In this document: positions 59,501 through 63,795 of the stretch, in pieces
Layout of the letters: each line of letters starts with the position of its first letter
Numbering within the stretch: position 1 is the first letter of the stretch
NCBI GenBank assembly: GCA_905221605.1
Contig: CAJNDS010002450.1
Coordinates: forward strand, 284,589-348,588
Length of the DNA: 64,000 nucleotides
DNA from: Symbiodinium natans
Taxonomy: Eukaryota; Sar; Dinophyceae; Suessiales; Symbiodiniaceae
Direction: 5' to 3'
Program-made: the position numbers and the translations under genes
Notes under the pieces: generated by a model
Database searches by the model: none
What the model saw: the letters and a program-made list of their open reading frames with translations, nothing else
What the model was told of the DNA's origin: nothing

Positions 59501-61987
59501 AGATGGGCAGAGAAGAATTTGCGAGATGCCGCTCGCGCTCCGCAAGTACCAGGAACCGCTTCGGATACTCCGGGTGGGGATGGGGAAAGCGTTGAGCCTG
59601 GAGCTGCAGCGTCTTCGGAGGATTCCAGAGGCCCGCTGCCAAGACGGCGTCAAGCATCAATCTCAGTTGAGGATCCTACAGTGGTCGTGATCGAAGTCGA
59701 TGAAGAACCAGAAGAAACTGCGACAAGAACGCTTCGACCCAAACGCAGGCCCCAACCGAGACCTGATCTTCCAGTGCCCAAAGCTGCGCCAGCTCCTAGG
59801 CGGTGGATTGCGAACAACGCCGGCAATGCTCGTTCATTCGTCGAGATTCGCTACCACGAGCCGAAGTCTTGCCTTGACATCATCAAGTCCATCGAGGACG
59901 TATCGTGGGTCGGCGGGCAGAGCATCTACGAGATCGGATTGCAATCGCAGGATGCAACGCGCCGATTGATTGAGCAGGAGGTTGGAGGAGACGTTGCAAC
60001 ACACCCTCTCCGAAGCGACATCGATGAGTATCCTTCCTCGAACGTGGGGTACGTGAACATCGGCAAGCTGGTCATCGGAGGGGACCTCCGGCTCCTACCC
60101 ATCAAGGGTGCAAGATTCGCTCACAGGCACTTTTCGGCCCTGGTTCCCGCGACATCCTCCAATGACAACCATCGCAATCGGGATTATCATCGCAGGATCA
60201 AATCCCTGGGCTATGATGTGCAACGTTTGCTTAGGCACCGCCTAGCAAACAGAGAGACGAACTACATGCACAATCAGCTCCCAACAATCCCGTGCGACAC
60301 AGGCGGATGGGTGATGCTCAAAGACTTCATCAACTTGGAGAACTTCTGGCAAAGCGGGAGGTACTATGCAAGGAGTTCAGCTCGAGACGACAACTCTGAG
60401 TATCAGAGACGAATCCAAATGCTGATCGACTACGCGTACTACGAGTACCGCACGAACGGAAGGATCAGACTTCAATTCCTGGGCATCAAGATCGTGGCGC
60501 CCAAACCTGGACAGAGGGCATCCGATACGCCGTGGGACGGTACTCCGGGCGTCGGTGCAACCCAACGTGCCCAACTTGAAGAACTCGGAGAACACAGGTT
60601 GACACATGACATTACGTCCGGGACCCTTCGTCTATGCGACAATTGGGTGCAGCCATGGGCGATCAGGGCCACAAGTGGACACTCCAGCAACTCCAATTCA
60701 CTGGTGCGGGTGAATGACGACAGGGTCGCATGCCACTTGACCACAAGCTTGGTCAACCAGATTGGTGGGGGGTATCACACCACGGCCCCAGAGCTTCTCG
60801 CCAACATCGTGGCGAAAGGACTTCTTCCAGGCGGAGGGGCGTCGGGCGGTCGGGTCCACAGCCACTTCGGGACGTTCCCGCCATGGGATCCGAGAAATCA
60901 GACGGTGAGAACAAGGATTCCCGGAAGGCCGAGGTCACCAATTGCAGTATTGTACGTTCCAGCCTATGAACTCATGCGCTACAACGCAGTGATCACGATC
61001 AATGGAATGTTTCTCGTCCAGCGGCAAATTCCATTCGAGGCCGTCAAGCACGTTTGGATCTGCATGCCAAGCCAAGGAAGATACTTCGAGTTCAGCGAAG
61101 TCTTCAAGGTGTACTCCAAAGAGCTGTCCAAGGAGATGGTCGAAGGGTACGGGGACGCACGCATCAATCCTGATCGTGACCCTCCAAAACCTTCGGTGGA
61201 AGACCTCGTCAGCACCATGGAAGGCACCGACGCTGGTCCGCATGAAGGCGAGAGGCGCGAGATCTTGCAAGCAATTGAGCAGGCGGGCGACACCGTTCCT
61301 GGAAACATCATCAAGCGTGCTTTCCAGTTTCTCTCAAGGACATTCCGGCGAGTGACGACTCACACCACCACAAGCGATCCGCTGATCTTGAGGGTTTGCC
61401 CCTGCTGCGGTCGGCATTCCCCTGCGAGCTTCGCAATTTGCCTCACATGTGGGAGAGTTTTCCTGTCTATGGGGAGGATCCAGCATGTGCGTGCCAATCC
61501 GGAACCCGAAAGGATTGATCCGGAAGTGGTCCGCCAGGCGCTCAACCAGGCCGCTGCCGTCGTCAACAACGAAGTTGTGGAGATTGACGTGGAAGAGGAG
61601 CCAACTTCAGAACCTGTCCAGGAGGATGCGCTTCCGCTCCGCGGGGTGCAGAATCCAGCAGGGGATGTGGAGGTAAACAGTCCTCGAGAAAGCGTGGCGG
61701 AACCTGAGGCCGAGGAGATTCCCGACGAGATTCGCGACATGTACCGCGATGTGGAGATGGAGGCTCCCAACCAAGAGGAGGTGGAGATGGACGCGCAGAA
61801 TCAGCGAGCATTCGTGCTGGTGGGAGACAGGGAAGGCGATTCGTTGGATGATCGAAACGAGAGGAAAGCTCGCCTTGCGCTGGAGTGCAACGTCAACATC
61901 GACGCGGACTATGCAGCGTGCGTGGACCACAACTTCAGGTTGTACTGGTCACCTCGACGCCTTCTTTGCGTACGTGTTGGTCCATAA
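44594..61987 (+). CDS. gag-pol: Copia polyprotein ORF2, copy 2 (complete, 5,797 aa)
   Basis: One uninterrupted frame encodes Gag, protease, integrase, RT and RNase H in copia order, with all catalytic residues listed for copy 1, up to about residue 2,700. About 3,100 residues follow, far beyond known copia polyproteins of about 1,300-1,500 residues. The extension holds, in order: a small Cys cluster (2852/2855); an unassigned alpha/beta region (about 2,975-3,110); a methyltransferase-like block (3,205-3,440); a hairpin-encoded Gly/Ser linker (3,474-3,509); helical and mixed unknown regions; a CxxC pair (4535/4538, 4562/4565); a CCHC knuckle (C4918, C4921, H4926, C4931); a Tpt1/KptA-like domain (about 5,200-5,490); a zinc ribbon (5602/5605, 5616/5619); and an acidic tail. 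Such a product must be processed, presumably by its own protease. Confidence 0.92.
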   Translation: MEEVIAMLRLKIEEMQQEDYAASLRIEQLERERDQNAQLAAHIHQRHEATLAEREQVVGATIATLEQHAADNHHQATMTQEQLMHQQREMAQYMVNVEEAAHGEGNTIAREYQRLTEELNIRAHENLRRRADLQQAEVIVAQMEDQLRTSEFAREASEKQKSEMREYAHHESVALQDERDQTRLLNVNIHGVIVQYHEEEERAAALRQAVHEMEQRLEGQHASLPSIHEELQRVRAECQSHEDVNRRLTSELDAARQVQTYNRPTSAGTSEWDNVSSVPRVGVHNSRPQSVQSRSGITQAYSSPEEVDRDVPMSSTTESRFKTWVQNTIPGVGSASPAHSQGGDASKEGSGPPALPTRPSLFGGPPIPVTESRPTSTSGPPVLVPEVPSVPNLVPGRMFTTGLLDLPPGLATRPHTSQLLADPPTASTSYQCVRQPSRSRHTGEVTPGMASEIPPNAPNHPQDPRANASTTVQQEALRRQMDDLREEMSRMRDTEARLRRERDQWRIIAEEQEQENEGEEGENEEEGEPEEDGDKTDPGSWKPIKKGGGGGDGGGNPDSSPHGGGGGGGGGSGPEDGPDYTEGPKISRREADKINIPAFPKVTHLDAWQAAVTTNVLAACADTNQSDWIKWLQESFKPMPDVEGLNDSGHVKFRSIDVKLASAMTLMLRNAGDQAADLFLEVNLKSNAYIRGTEYKVLKGRQIIAMMMESFRTRDRLDMVYTIDYLTKLQYPGDNKIAAFKATWLEIISRIRPEDVPSTNALRDILYQKISGSSEMNMELKLYYDIKSYDDPERSHDMLLRIMDRAVQRRREKKNLNETQHGLNQMVAGKDLLAAPARPDPKGPPSSAPDKDKKKKTNERGKDKEAADAAPVLPKSKAKAHEKDKKKGKGKGKERSRSPSSSRSLTDKEKAKIRCKFHFGGGCTAGKNCKWSHKDTDRGRPSSREDKNQRARSPSSKPSERPCFQWSKNPSCSRENCPFKHDPAKAAPATGETDANAKAKAKAKAKDKKKKPEPAAPAIAIRGLPAVPVLRSLGDGDGDSDDESIDGDAASDCSTDDEIGSYHRDVKDLKVSFERGTKFASSKPRRSHKDRGFAPRLFTEANLKHENHISEVEYEKHKARARARLMEDMCLGKDGGCIPVRIPGTEKVIVFKFDNKKGKFHERALSVDESRKELMKNPNMCMVQPEFIRRKLKFIMDTGCGHDLISLEKVAKHGIDTAMDCESTSFQTANGVTMTNQTAEFLTKSFKEPIKAHVLENTPSVLSVGKRCMLHGYSFVWPAGRPPFMVNDAGERIQFFVQGDIPYVRVGSKGAKAHEEPEAMEMFRLVQKYKDKVDDDTDDDSTYVAVPGLDDIGEEIPDVASEADEEEDGEVVEGDEAREDEPQAELPVEAEDDAQEIDVEGDESGPARRAKVGTLKAEANTLAHLCTHRFRNPYCDACVRAKMKRFRTQKGAFKREVNEWGDLVTFDFVDMGKATDKGVGLDDELREILVFRDVATKVVAAYPTISREEGEVVRCMKRFMGKKKVRLAYSDCADEFIAAMNKLKIPLDHSLPGRPMNNSLAERTNQFVITATATSLLHAGLPANYWPYALNCVTHNLNAEDVDGESAWQRMSGKEFPGKLIPFGAKVYFKPTETREPTYGGKFDPKGIPGIFAGYVLNAGQTWSRKYRVWDMKEFANANFAHDAKVPRKLQIPYITERVIMPDEIAFPLKLEYERMNGTLEGLKEGKDLGGKEIKDKPPGGGDDDDDDDNGDDGGDLPDRQERVKAMEKDMLDYVMENDDIVPDLSEVPDDQPGEPRDGPALESEDAKALRLIGDSILDSAGSVPQSEGVPDVASDPPSSKRETKRGTPSKTVSEPPDGKGEPASSSRGPTGRSIPDIDETDPAFIIAKLKEAGLIGPEPEFWKFGTPGDGRVYINDDGEPCKIDKRGAPFKIGSDGRRLLPSTRPKGKFTPEEWHKLGSEGRKIELKKIKKVEEKEAKKARKKEAKEKKKGKEHKDALVASLEALLPKVVPAEKIDLDFRAGTTTGWTWCEEQVTQIATEMFLDDVLPALPSELAEFGLRAPRMPCVSSTKEKHREKLACAAPCFNAMVTRPVNRKEMYENPKAMEAFMKEWKGLWDQEVFDFSQVREYDDVVREAKKSNAKVHMARVHGLIYEKNYQLKEGDPARKFKGRGVLLGDQVKDQNMEAALFQDLGNSPATFDASRWADFYGCLPGNDVQMADAIQAYIQAKLTGTPCWVELPDEAWHPSVNRRKFRRPVCRLVKALYGHPDAGTMWEQHCHTAVQKMGFAPVGEEWPSLYFHAGMKLLLVIYVDDLKLAGPAENLPKGWNMLRKELRLEEETPLGLYLGCRISKGEAKLHDNTKVRTVTYDMETYLEMTVQKYCETTGFPVDKFKKVPSPSPVEETKNHPARAPCHPGAASHRCQWCGHTMPVDKGGRLLPPPPVPKGPQETELDEADRGTLAPHAASILMKLLYAARICRFDLLRSINNLARRITKWSKKEDAALHHLMCYVHQSKGHKMIGWVGDSMDATSIGLYADADYAGCGESLRSTSGAHMHIQGPHTRFPLAGVSKRQGCASHSTPEAEIVAADYAMSRIGIPAITLWRLIGGKDPNFVFYDDNQTMIGVVRTGKNPTMRHLERSHGICIAWMHEVFQEGYVSLAYEVTAKMAADIHTKAFKDHVSWAHACQLINIMPPTMLSSVEVMDMMKATHQQSADEKGHQHYSFENEVPCFPYTQTPILPQELYRAGLSSKEGVQETDSTDPILVVKFPRMLRGVPSALRPGKYLRSTWILREGQWHRIEDEVPIPSEPQKFDRYVERAVFQYHFQRGSAATTRVHRTASPAVSASPLPDCSRCRVRDSPALCRQVCDLVVRAAHGGYGGVFRAGSEGMGGDINEIPALESTVVAVARAAKEADFPQSTFVPEFIEVTRAGTGNHEVVFQDKRGKEMFKARSDSLSGATGFSMTIKASDVGNSSPRVWLLVGLEEDNWWQTYAPPDVNVICVPEADARGAYQYCKDIIKWSFKDLRNVLFIGAGALNRASWLDVDPRERFYEDRDVVDYPWGEVIDLVFEARKKGATTIVEVPDRPKFRKSAQYKNIVDCMKWERFTLADCCHGRRICVPQGSGAPNIMYVNEATEFLIHGLKAPENMKGVCGMQHHHASREAVETHGDGCGKRTSKVSRLLLKMLSERDAKVGDPKACSSVEKLPSGKDRMIIEFCCSKDSSLGKSSSATRGAHVMRVHEALQAQTKACESNILKEAERFRKSNPKCPILVFASLPCTGGSNWIKVNEMGGETEKGKEHRKKFRDLLKALKRLLRKLAVFSPKIAFELPKTCLYWSWPEVQALIKQHSLRVARIDGCMMGVVDKDGVPLLKAWCLATNVSTMLNLKGVTCDNTHEHGTPRGQALKEAGNYTPHMAKLLHNAWRDEARNIRRGSAQSVHVAASCVLVHVRLRCSNSQVQHEFQGTCIIVCPTPGIGFGSSDPNPKCSEGFGSAGSDLHLGKGLGSAGPRTSMDGQQQRPIPPHVPWSRPQDLFSLPYQRSGINIPVGNGMTALRTTCHALRSLRGQPLPGRLEQGMVATNANIAAWVEFGVPAILLAAVAAPSSPYGFPEVRVRELFRGVVESLLPARSAESYKTVLSHVTTFIKVVKTAISTDSTRQVLQELLDHVIEIDLFKNIDMFVDVLVQDAEQGRLDPQYPCLTVVTMDGYLDPNVICRTVVTKSPWIYVTRYNDWMRLNSYFRENLPNRREGLPCMLLTQDFWDLLDLIWSMAKQVGYCLRSHNQVAEHTQMNVWDLIEIVVDPRENVSAAVAHAVNSLQGLSVALHTAHEYLNDSRTVWPSEPSRTTGAELRESLVNATTVVMAPPPTGLGLPASFSHSSWNQLAAEQNVLRAVHDMYRTHRSWMSEITNLRAECYSEGREQPPYLKPDPTGTVFPPALNSHPPWVNVQRQHPAGPASPSVPEGPAPFVEEDHPANRSTSTPSPRQATGASFAEARGESAKRQRGPEDVRSAASQPGTAASSSDPRGAEPTAQPEGEPDEVRWYLDPTPDGYMEKFVKFQSRHRVQLGTTIIVHKDDPTDVLPARDQTPKINGKVGTSSEQVYLRRVTTHLAKLYGMSQSNRAGAFHMATFMKKGDVEWLRLYKVLYEKVFLCTIRQLPTPGTMFAAVMQSTATGELGIFHFNSSPEQRALLTAGLRKFSASIRQASTPDVTAVRSSKTIILADFEVWTKTKNRLTYTMASKLQEKGWYDAHSYCQTVDESLDPLLPEGFQVVATKARDAVREWRGPGQSIDVTAHVYLSFRAINDLLVWEHGNATPENMRKWFVDPIMDLSDLLQRAVIVTLNDDPRFIGKDVGAAMPWAAIDWIAVELRARGCIVFTSSLLWARIAVTLHKGSDNFRINPEEMHLAVAAFDKHLLQEKIITLCMAPPESMGDCEPHLDSVNMETADAKAVFAPSSSDDVRTASANDDTQERHQRVVERASELEGIRGGVDMTWVDADIAMVSPEPFYDGETYWIDIEGLISKHPTAPSGQFHVCQACVDEFNTLKGSFQGEFGPIQSPAYCPFCSLKAMWDKDYGINKWEEVRKSERHAAGCAIFAQKHDFVYQDGSPVIPKEDLKSYIFACSKVAYTNYGKIVSSSAGLRLNTKQASEYTRWAKGRRLSWDFGYTVDGMACLLPLYDAGNAAYAGFLHSIFDQDEVRGMYNGNADPAAELMGDTLEVALGILTIACRYPSAFEAWGSYEDHLACLRGIERSFYRFAAAEAVRITAVENRKRRPPRANDAETIQQIMEYENTLLQGEWHAVLVDRVLPIEEPVLGTLSPEDQRPEEFSAAPVPSAEPRGGEPEGEDQAHEGEALGSSGVEPEGQEDDDMGVPEASSIPTMQEPNETELGEISRPCEGYVRALNALRITAGMQPPSMCLACGNYGHNTRNCEANGGYNALVVNEAFSIIGKSLAKMHKSSSTPPTEIFQRWAEKNLRDAARAPQVPGTASDTPGGDGESVEPGAAASSEDSRGPLPRRRQASISVEDPTVVVIEVDEEPEETATRTLRPKRRPQPRPDLPVPKAAPAPRRWIANNAGNARSFVEIRYHEPKSCLDIIKSIEDVSWVGGQSIYEIGLQSQDATRRLIEQEVGGDVATHPLRSDIDEYPSSNVGYVNIGKLVIGGDLRLLPIKGARFAHRHFSALVPATSSNDNHRNRDYHRRIKSLGYDVQRLLRHRLANRETNYMHNQLPTIPCDTGGWVMLKDFINLENFWQSGRYYARSSARDDNSEYQRRIQMLIDYAYYEYRTNGRIRLQFLGIKIVAPKPGQRASDTPWDGTPGVGATQRAQLEELGEHRLTHDITSGTLRLCDNWVQPWAIRATSGHSSNSNSLVRVNDDRVACHLTTSLVNQIGGGYHTTAPELLANIVAKGLLPGGGASGGRVHSHFGTFPPWDPRNQTVRTRIPGRPRSPIAVLYVPAYELMRYNAVITINGMFLVQRQIPFEAVKHVWICMPSQGRYFEFSEVFKVYSKELSKEMVEGYGDARINPDRDPPKPSVEDLVSTMEGTDAGPHEGERREILQAIEQAGDTVPGNIIKRAFQFLSRTFRRVTTHTTTSDPLILRVCPCCGRHSPASFAICLTCGRVFLSMGRIQHVRANPEPERIDPEVVRQALNQAAAVVNNEVVEIDVEEEPTSEPVQEDALPLRGVQNPAGDVEVNSPRESVAEPEAEEIPDEIRDMYRDVEMEAPNQEEVEMDAQNQRAFVLVGDREGDSLDDRNERKARLALECNVNIDADYAACVDHNFRLYWSPRRLLCVRVGP
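54206..54920 (+). other. Methyltransferase-like region within ORF2
   Basis: Motif order resembles C5-cytosine or other SAM-dependent methyltransferases. IIEFCCS with SSLG (about 3214-3226) fits motif I; FASLPCTGGS with Cys3279 fits the P-C catalytic motif IV; AFELP with Glu3329 fits the E-N-V motif VI; GCMMGVVDKDGVPLLKAW fits the G-V-P-Q region; and YTPHMAKLL fits a terminal motif. Spacing I-IV (about 63) and IV-VI (50) is close to known enzymes. The Q-x-R-x-R residues are not seen. Capture of cytosine methyltransferases by dinoflagellate retrotransposons has been reported; whether this is that domain is unproven. Confidence 0.45.
55016..55120 (+). repeat. Cluster of three bulged-T hairpins in ORF2 (copy 2)
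   Basis: Hairpins at 55,016-55,047 (10-bp outer stem with one mismatch, inner CGGA/TCCG), 55,061-55,080 (inner CGGC/GCCG, outer with G-U pairs) and 55,099-55,120 (outer GGGAC/GTCCT). All have the bulged T and loop TCC. They encode the Gly/Ser linker G-F-G-S-S, G-F-G-S-A, G-L-G-S-A after the methyltransferase-like block. The same three are in copy 1 at 40,278-40,382. Confidence 0.7.
60206..61070 (+). other. Tpt1/KptA-like RNA 2'-phosphotransferase domain within ORF2
   Basis: Tpt1/KptA transfers the 2'-phosphate left at tRNA splice junctions to NAD+. The landmarks appear in the right order: LLRH (R5214-H5215) followed by a GGWVMLKDFI stretch like the family's GWV-x-x-D-D-L; IRATSGHS (R5358) for the R-A-x-Q-G-H-S signature; YHTT (H5395) for the HGT motif, then a KGL-x(n)-VH segment; GRPR (R5445/R5447) before the strand AVLYV. 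The family's Arg-His-Arg-Arg active-site set is therefore matched. Inserts lengthen the domain (about 275 residues against about 180-230). Its role in an element is unknown. Confidence 0.75.
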
Positions 61988-62012
61988 ATGGAATCTGTTC
62001 GAGAAGATCATC

Positions 62013-62843
62013 ATGACTCCATACAAGAAGATGAAGGACCAGTTCGCCTCAGGCATGAGACACGACGCATCTGGGACATGGCCAATTGTCCCCATCGATG
62101 AGGACACGGCGTTGCCGAGAGACCTCATGGAAGACGAGGTAAGGCAGTATGCCAGCTCTGTGGAGAACCAGCAGTTCATGATTGAGCGTTATTACGCCAA
62201 CAAGTTCGTCTTCTACGTCATGCGTGGGGCGATCCAGCTGGGATACAACAAGGAGAGCTTTAACCTCCCCATGATTCCTGATGAGGCCGAGGACCCGAAA
62301 GCATTTGCTGAAGCCGGGCAAAGGGTCCACATGTTCATGGCCAAAATCATCTATCAGGTGCTGAACGTGAGGCTTTACTCCTACACGAAACCCAACGCTG
62401 AGATCCCGTACCACGCGGCATTCAAATACGTCAACCCGATCCAGCTGCTCAGTTTGATGGACTCGCAGAAGGTGAGCGTTAACAACCTTCTGGTGATGAG
62501 GGATTCGGGGTGCGCTCTACCCAACCAGTACAGCAAGAAGCTGGACAGATGGTTGAGTGATCAAAAGAAGGACATGAGCATCCTGAAGTTGAAGCCCACA
62601 CAGTATTTGGAGAATCCAAAAGCGTCGGCTTTGTACCTTGCCTATGACCCTTCAGCATCCGCACCTTCGGTTACCTCATCGGGAGGATCTCGTCATCCTG
62701 AAGCGGATGAGACGGACATGCCGGCTCGAGCGAAGGCCCGCATGAGTCAGCCGAAGCCCAAGACTTCTCATCCTGGGACACCTCAAGCTGCTCCCAAAGA
62801 TCCTCGCGGTCAATCAAGAAAGGGATCTGGAAAGAAAGGGTGA
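62013..62843 (+). CDS. Element ORF3, unknown protein (276 aa from this Met)
   Basis: The frame is +1 relative to ORF2 and is open well upstream. Sequence in this frame begins to look protein-like at about 61,945 (HLDAFFAYVLVHKW), where ORF2 stops looking protein-like shortly before its stop at 61,985. That suggests a +1 shift or a one-base indel rather than independent initiation; the Met at 62,013 is the first plausible start if it is independent. The body is mixed helical with no recognised domain; the tail is basic, Pro/Ser/Lys/Gly-rich. Only copy 2 covers this region. A bulged-T hairpin follows the stop by three bases. Confidence 0.65.
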   Translation: MTPYKKMKDQFASGMRHDASGTWPIVPIDEDTALPRDLMEDEVRQYASSVENQQFMIERYYANKFVFYVMRGAIQLGYNKESFNLPMIPDEAEDPKAFAEAGQRVHMFMAKIIYQVLNVRLYSYTKPNAEIPYHAAFKYVNPIQLLSLMDSQKVSVNNLLVMRDSGCALPNQYSKKLDRWLSDQKKDMSILKLKPTQYLENPKASALYLAYDPSASAPSVTSSGGSRHPEADETDMPARAKARMSQPKPKTSHPGTPQAAPKDPRGQSRKGSGKKG

Positions 62844-62846
62844 TTG

Positions 62847-62870
62847 ATGTACTCGGATCCTCCGGTATGT
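62847..62870 (+). repeat. Bulged-T hairpin after ORF3
   Basis: Outer stem ATGTAC/GTATGT (6 pairs, two G-U), bulged T, CGGA/TCCG, loop TCC, three bases after the ORF3 stop. This copy is non-coding, so its form cannot be due to a protein constraint. Confidence 0.7.
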
Positions 62871-63429
62871 CATCCCCTGGAATCCATGGTATTCCTGAAA
62901 TCTGGTTGTGGCTCAGCACTTTGCGTTCTCAGTTTTGATTCCTCTTTTCCCTATGGATGCAACAGATGACACGATGGAGTACGTCATTATATCCACCGAT
63001 GCTATTTCTCTTTTCGGCCACTGCATAGCAGCAGCGGGGCAATGTGCCAATGCGCCCGCTGGAGGGAAATGTGCGATTCTTCGCAGCTCGTGTGGTAGCC
63101 AAGTGGGTATGGGTCATGCTCTGCTGACTTGGCCGATGCTACTGCTTCTCAGTCATGCATTCTGGAGACGCAATGTGATGGATCAGCAATTTGCTGACAT
63201 GTTTTCAGGGCCTTTCGCGCCCATGATTCCGCAACCGTGAGCAGCAAGTCTTTGTACAGACAAAGGATGGGATTGAACGCTTCAGTAGCTGAAAGTCTGT
63301 CTCACATCTATCAATTCGGGCAAATAGAGCAAAACAGTGGAGAACGGCCAGACTTTAAGTCGCTTTTAACTGGGACCATTGTATGTTCGTGACGCAAGTT
63401 CGTCTAGCATTTTTGCAAATCCCAGCCGT

Positions 63430-63435
63430 GGGGGG
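63430..63435 (+). promoter_or_regulatory. Polypurine tract
   Basis: Six G residues (preceded by GT) directly abut the 3' LTR TG, the expected place for the plus-strand primer. It is short for a PPT. Confidence 0.6.
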
Positions 63436-63731
63436 TGTGAATGATCCCCGAACCACAGCACGTTTGGGAACCCCTTTGTGTCGGCTCCGCCGCACATCGG
63501 GGAAACCACCTTAGAACGCCGTGGCCTGTTCACCACCGTGGCTCAAGGCTCAAGTAACCCTTAGAGTGTAGGTCACCCATAGGTTGGAAGTAAGCGCAAT
63601 AGCGTAACTGGAAACCGCCCGGGTGCACGAGACGGAGACTGAAGGCGAACATCAGTGCAGAAAACAAGTGCGAGACCATTTGGCTGGTGAGGAGCCAAAG
63701 CGTAGTGCAAGCAACTACCCGACCTCACGCA
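63436..63731 (+). repeat. 3' LTR (296 bp)
   Basis: Same sequence and length as the 5' LTR, directly preceded by a run of six G (63,430-63,435) and followed by CTAAA of a telomere-like array. Identity of the two LTRs implies a recent insertion or recent homogenisation. Confidence 0.95.
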
Positions 63732-63777
63732 CTAAACCCTAAACCCTAAACCCTAAACCCTAAACCCTAAACCCTAC
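63732..63777 (+). repeat. CCCTAAA array right of the element
   Basis: About six perfect CCCTAAA units directly after the 3' LTR, continuing the array type at the left border; it is intron sequence before the terminal RRM exon. Confidence 0.9.
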
Positions 63778-63795
63778 ACTAGGAACCATCCAGAG

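Larger units (their letters stand above)
62844..63435 (+). other. Element 3' untranslated region
   Basis: About 590 bases between ORF3 and the 3' LTR. It holds the hairpin at 62,847-62,870, an open frame of 110 codons (62,908-63,240) with two hydrophobic stretches that I cannot support as a gene, and the G-run polypurine tract at its end. Confidence 0.6.
28981..63731 (+). mobile_element. Giant Ty1/copia retrotransposon insertion (two internal copies, one gap)
   Basis: The outer boundaries are a 296-bp LTR at each end that appear identical by eye, start TG and end CA, and are flanked by CTAAA on both sides as a 5-bp target duplication. Domain order protease-integrase-RT-RNase H marks the copia superfamily. 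Internal copy 1 is 29,277-43,900; a 100-N gap follows. Copy 2 runs 44,015-63,435, preceded by the last 14 bases of an LTR (44,001-44,014). Copy 2 plus two LTRs gives about 20.0 kb, very long for a copia element. The layout fits a tandem LTR-internal-LTR-internal-LTR array whose middle is in the gap, or an assembly join of two related copies. It lies on the same strand as the host gene, inside its last intron. Confidence 0.92.

Noticed and set aside
30252-61811. Numerous antisense and alternate-frame ORFs of 60-250 codons in the element
   Set aside because: They are shadows of the long ORF2, recur in both copies only because the DNA is nearly identical, and have no recognisable domains.
62908-63240. 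110-codon ORF in the element 3' region (possible env-like protein)
   Set aside because: Only weak hydrophobic stretches, no signal peptide followed by a proper membrane anchor, and no second copy for comparison.
28981-63731. Two independent insertions of the element
   Set aside because: No flanking host DNA separates the copies, and the outer LTRs share one target duplication; tandem or assembly duplication fits better.
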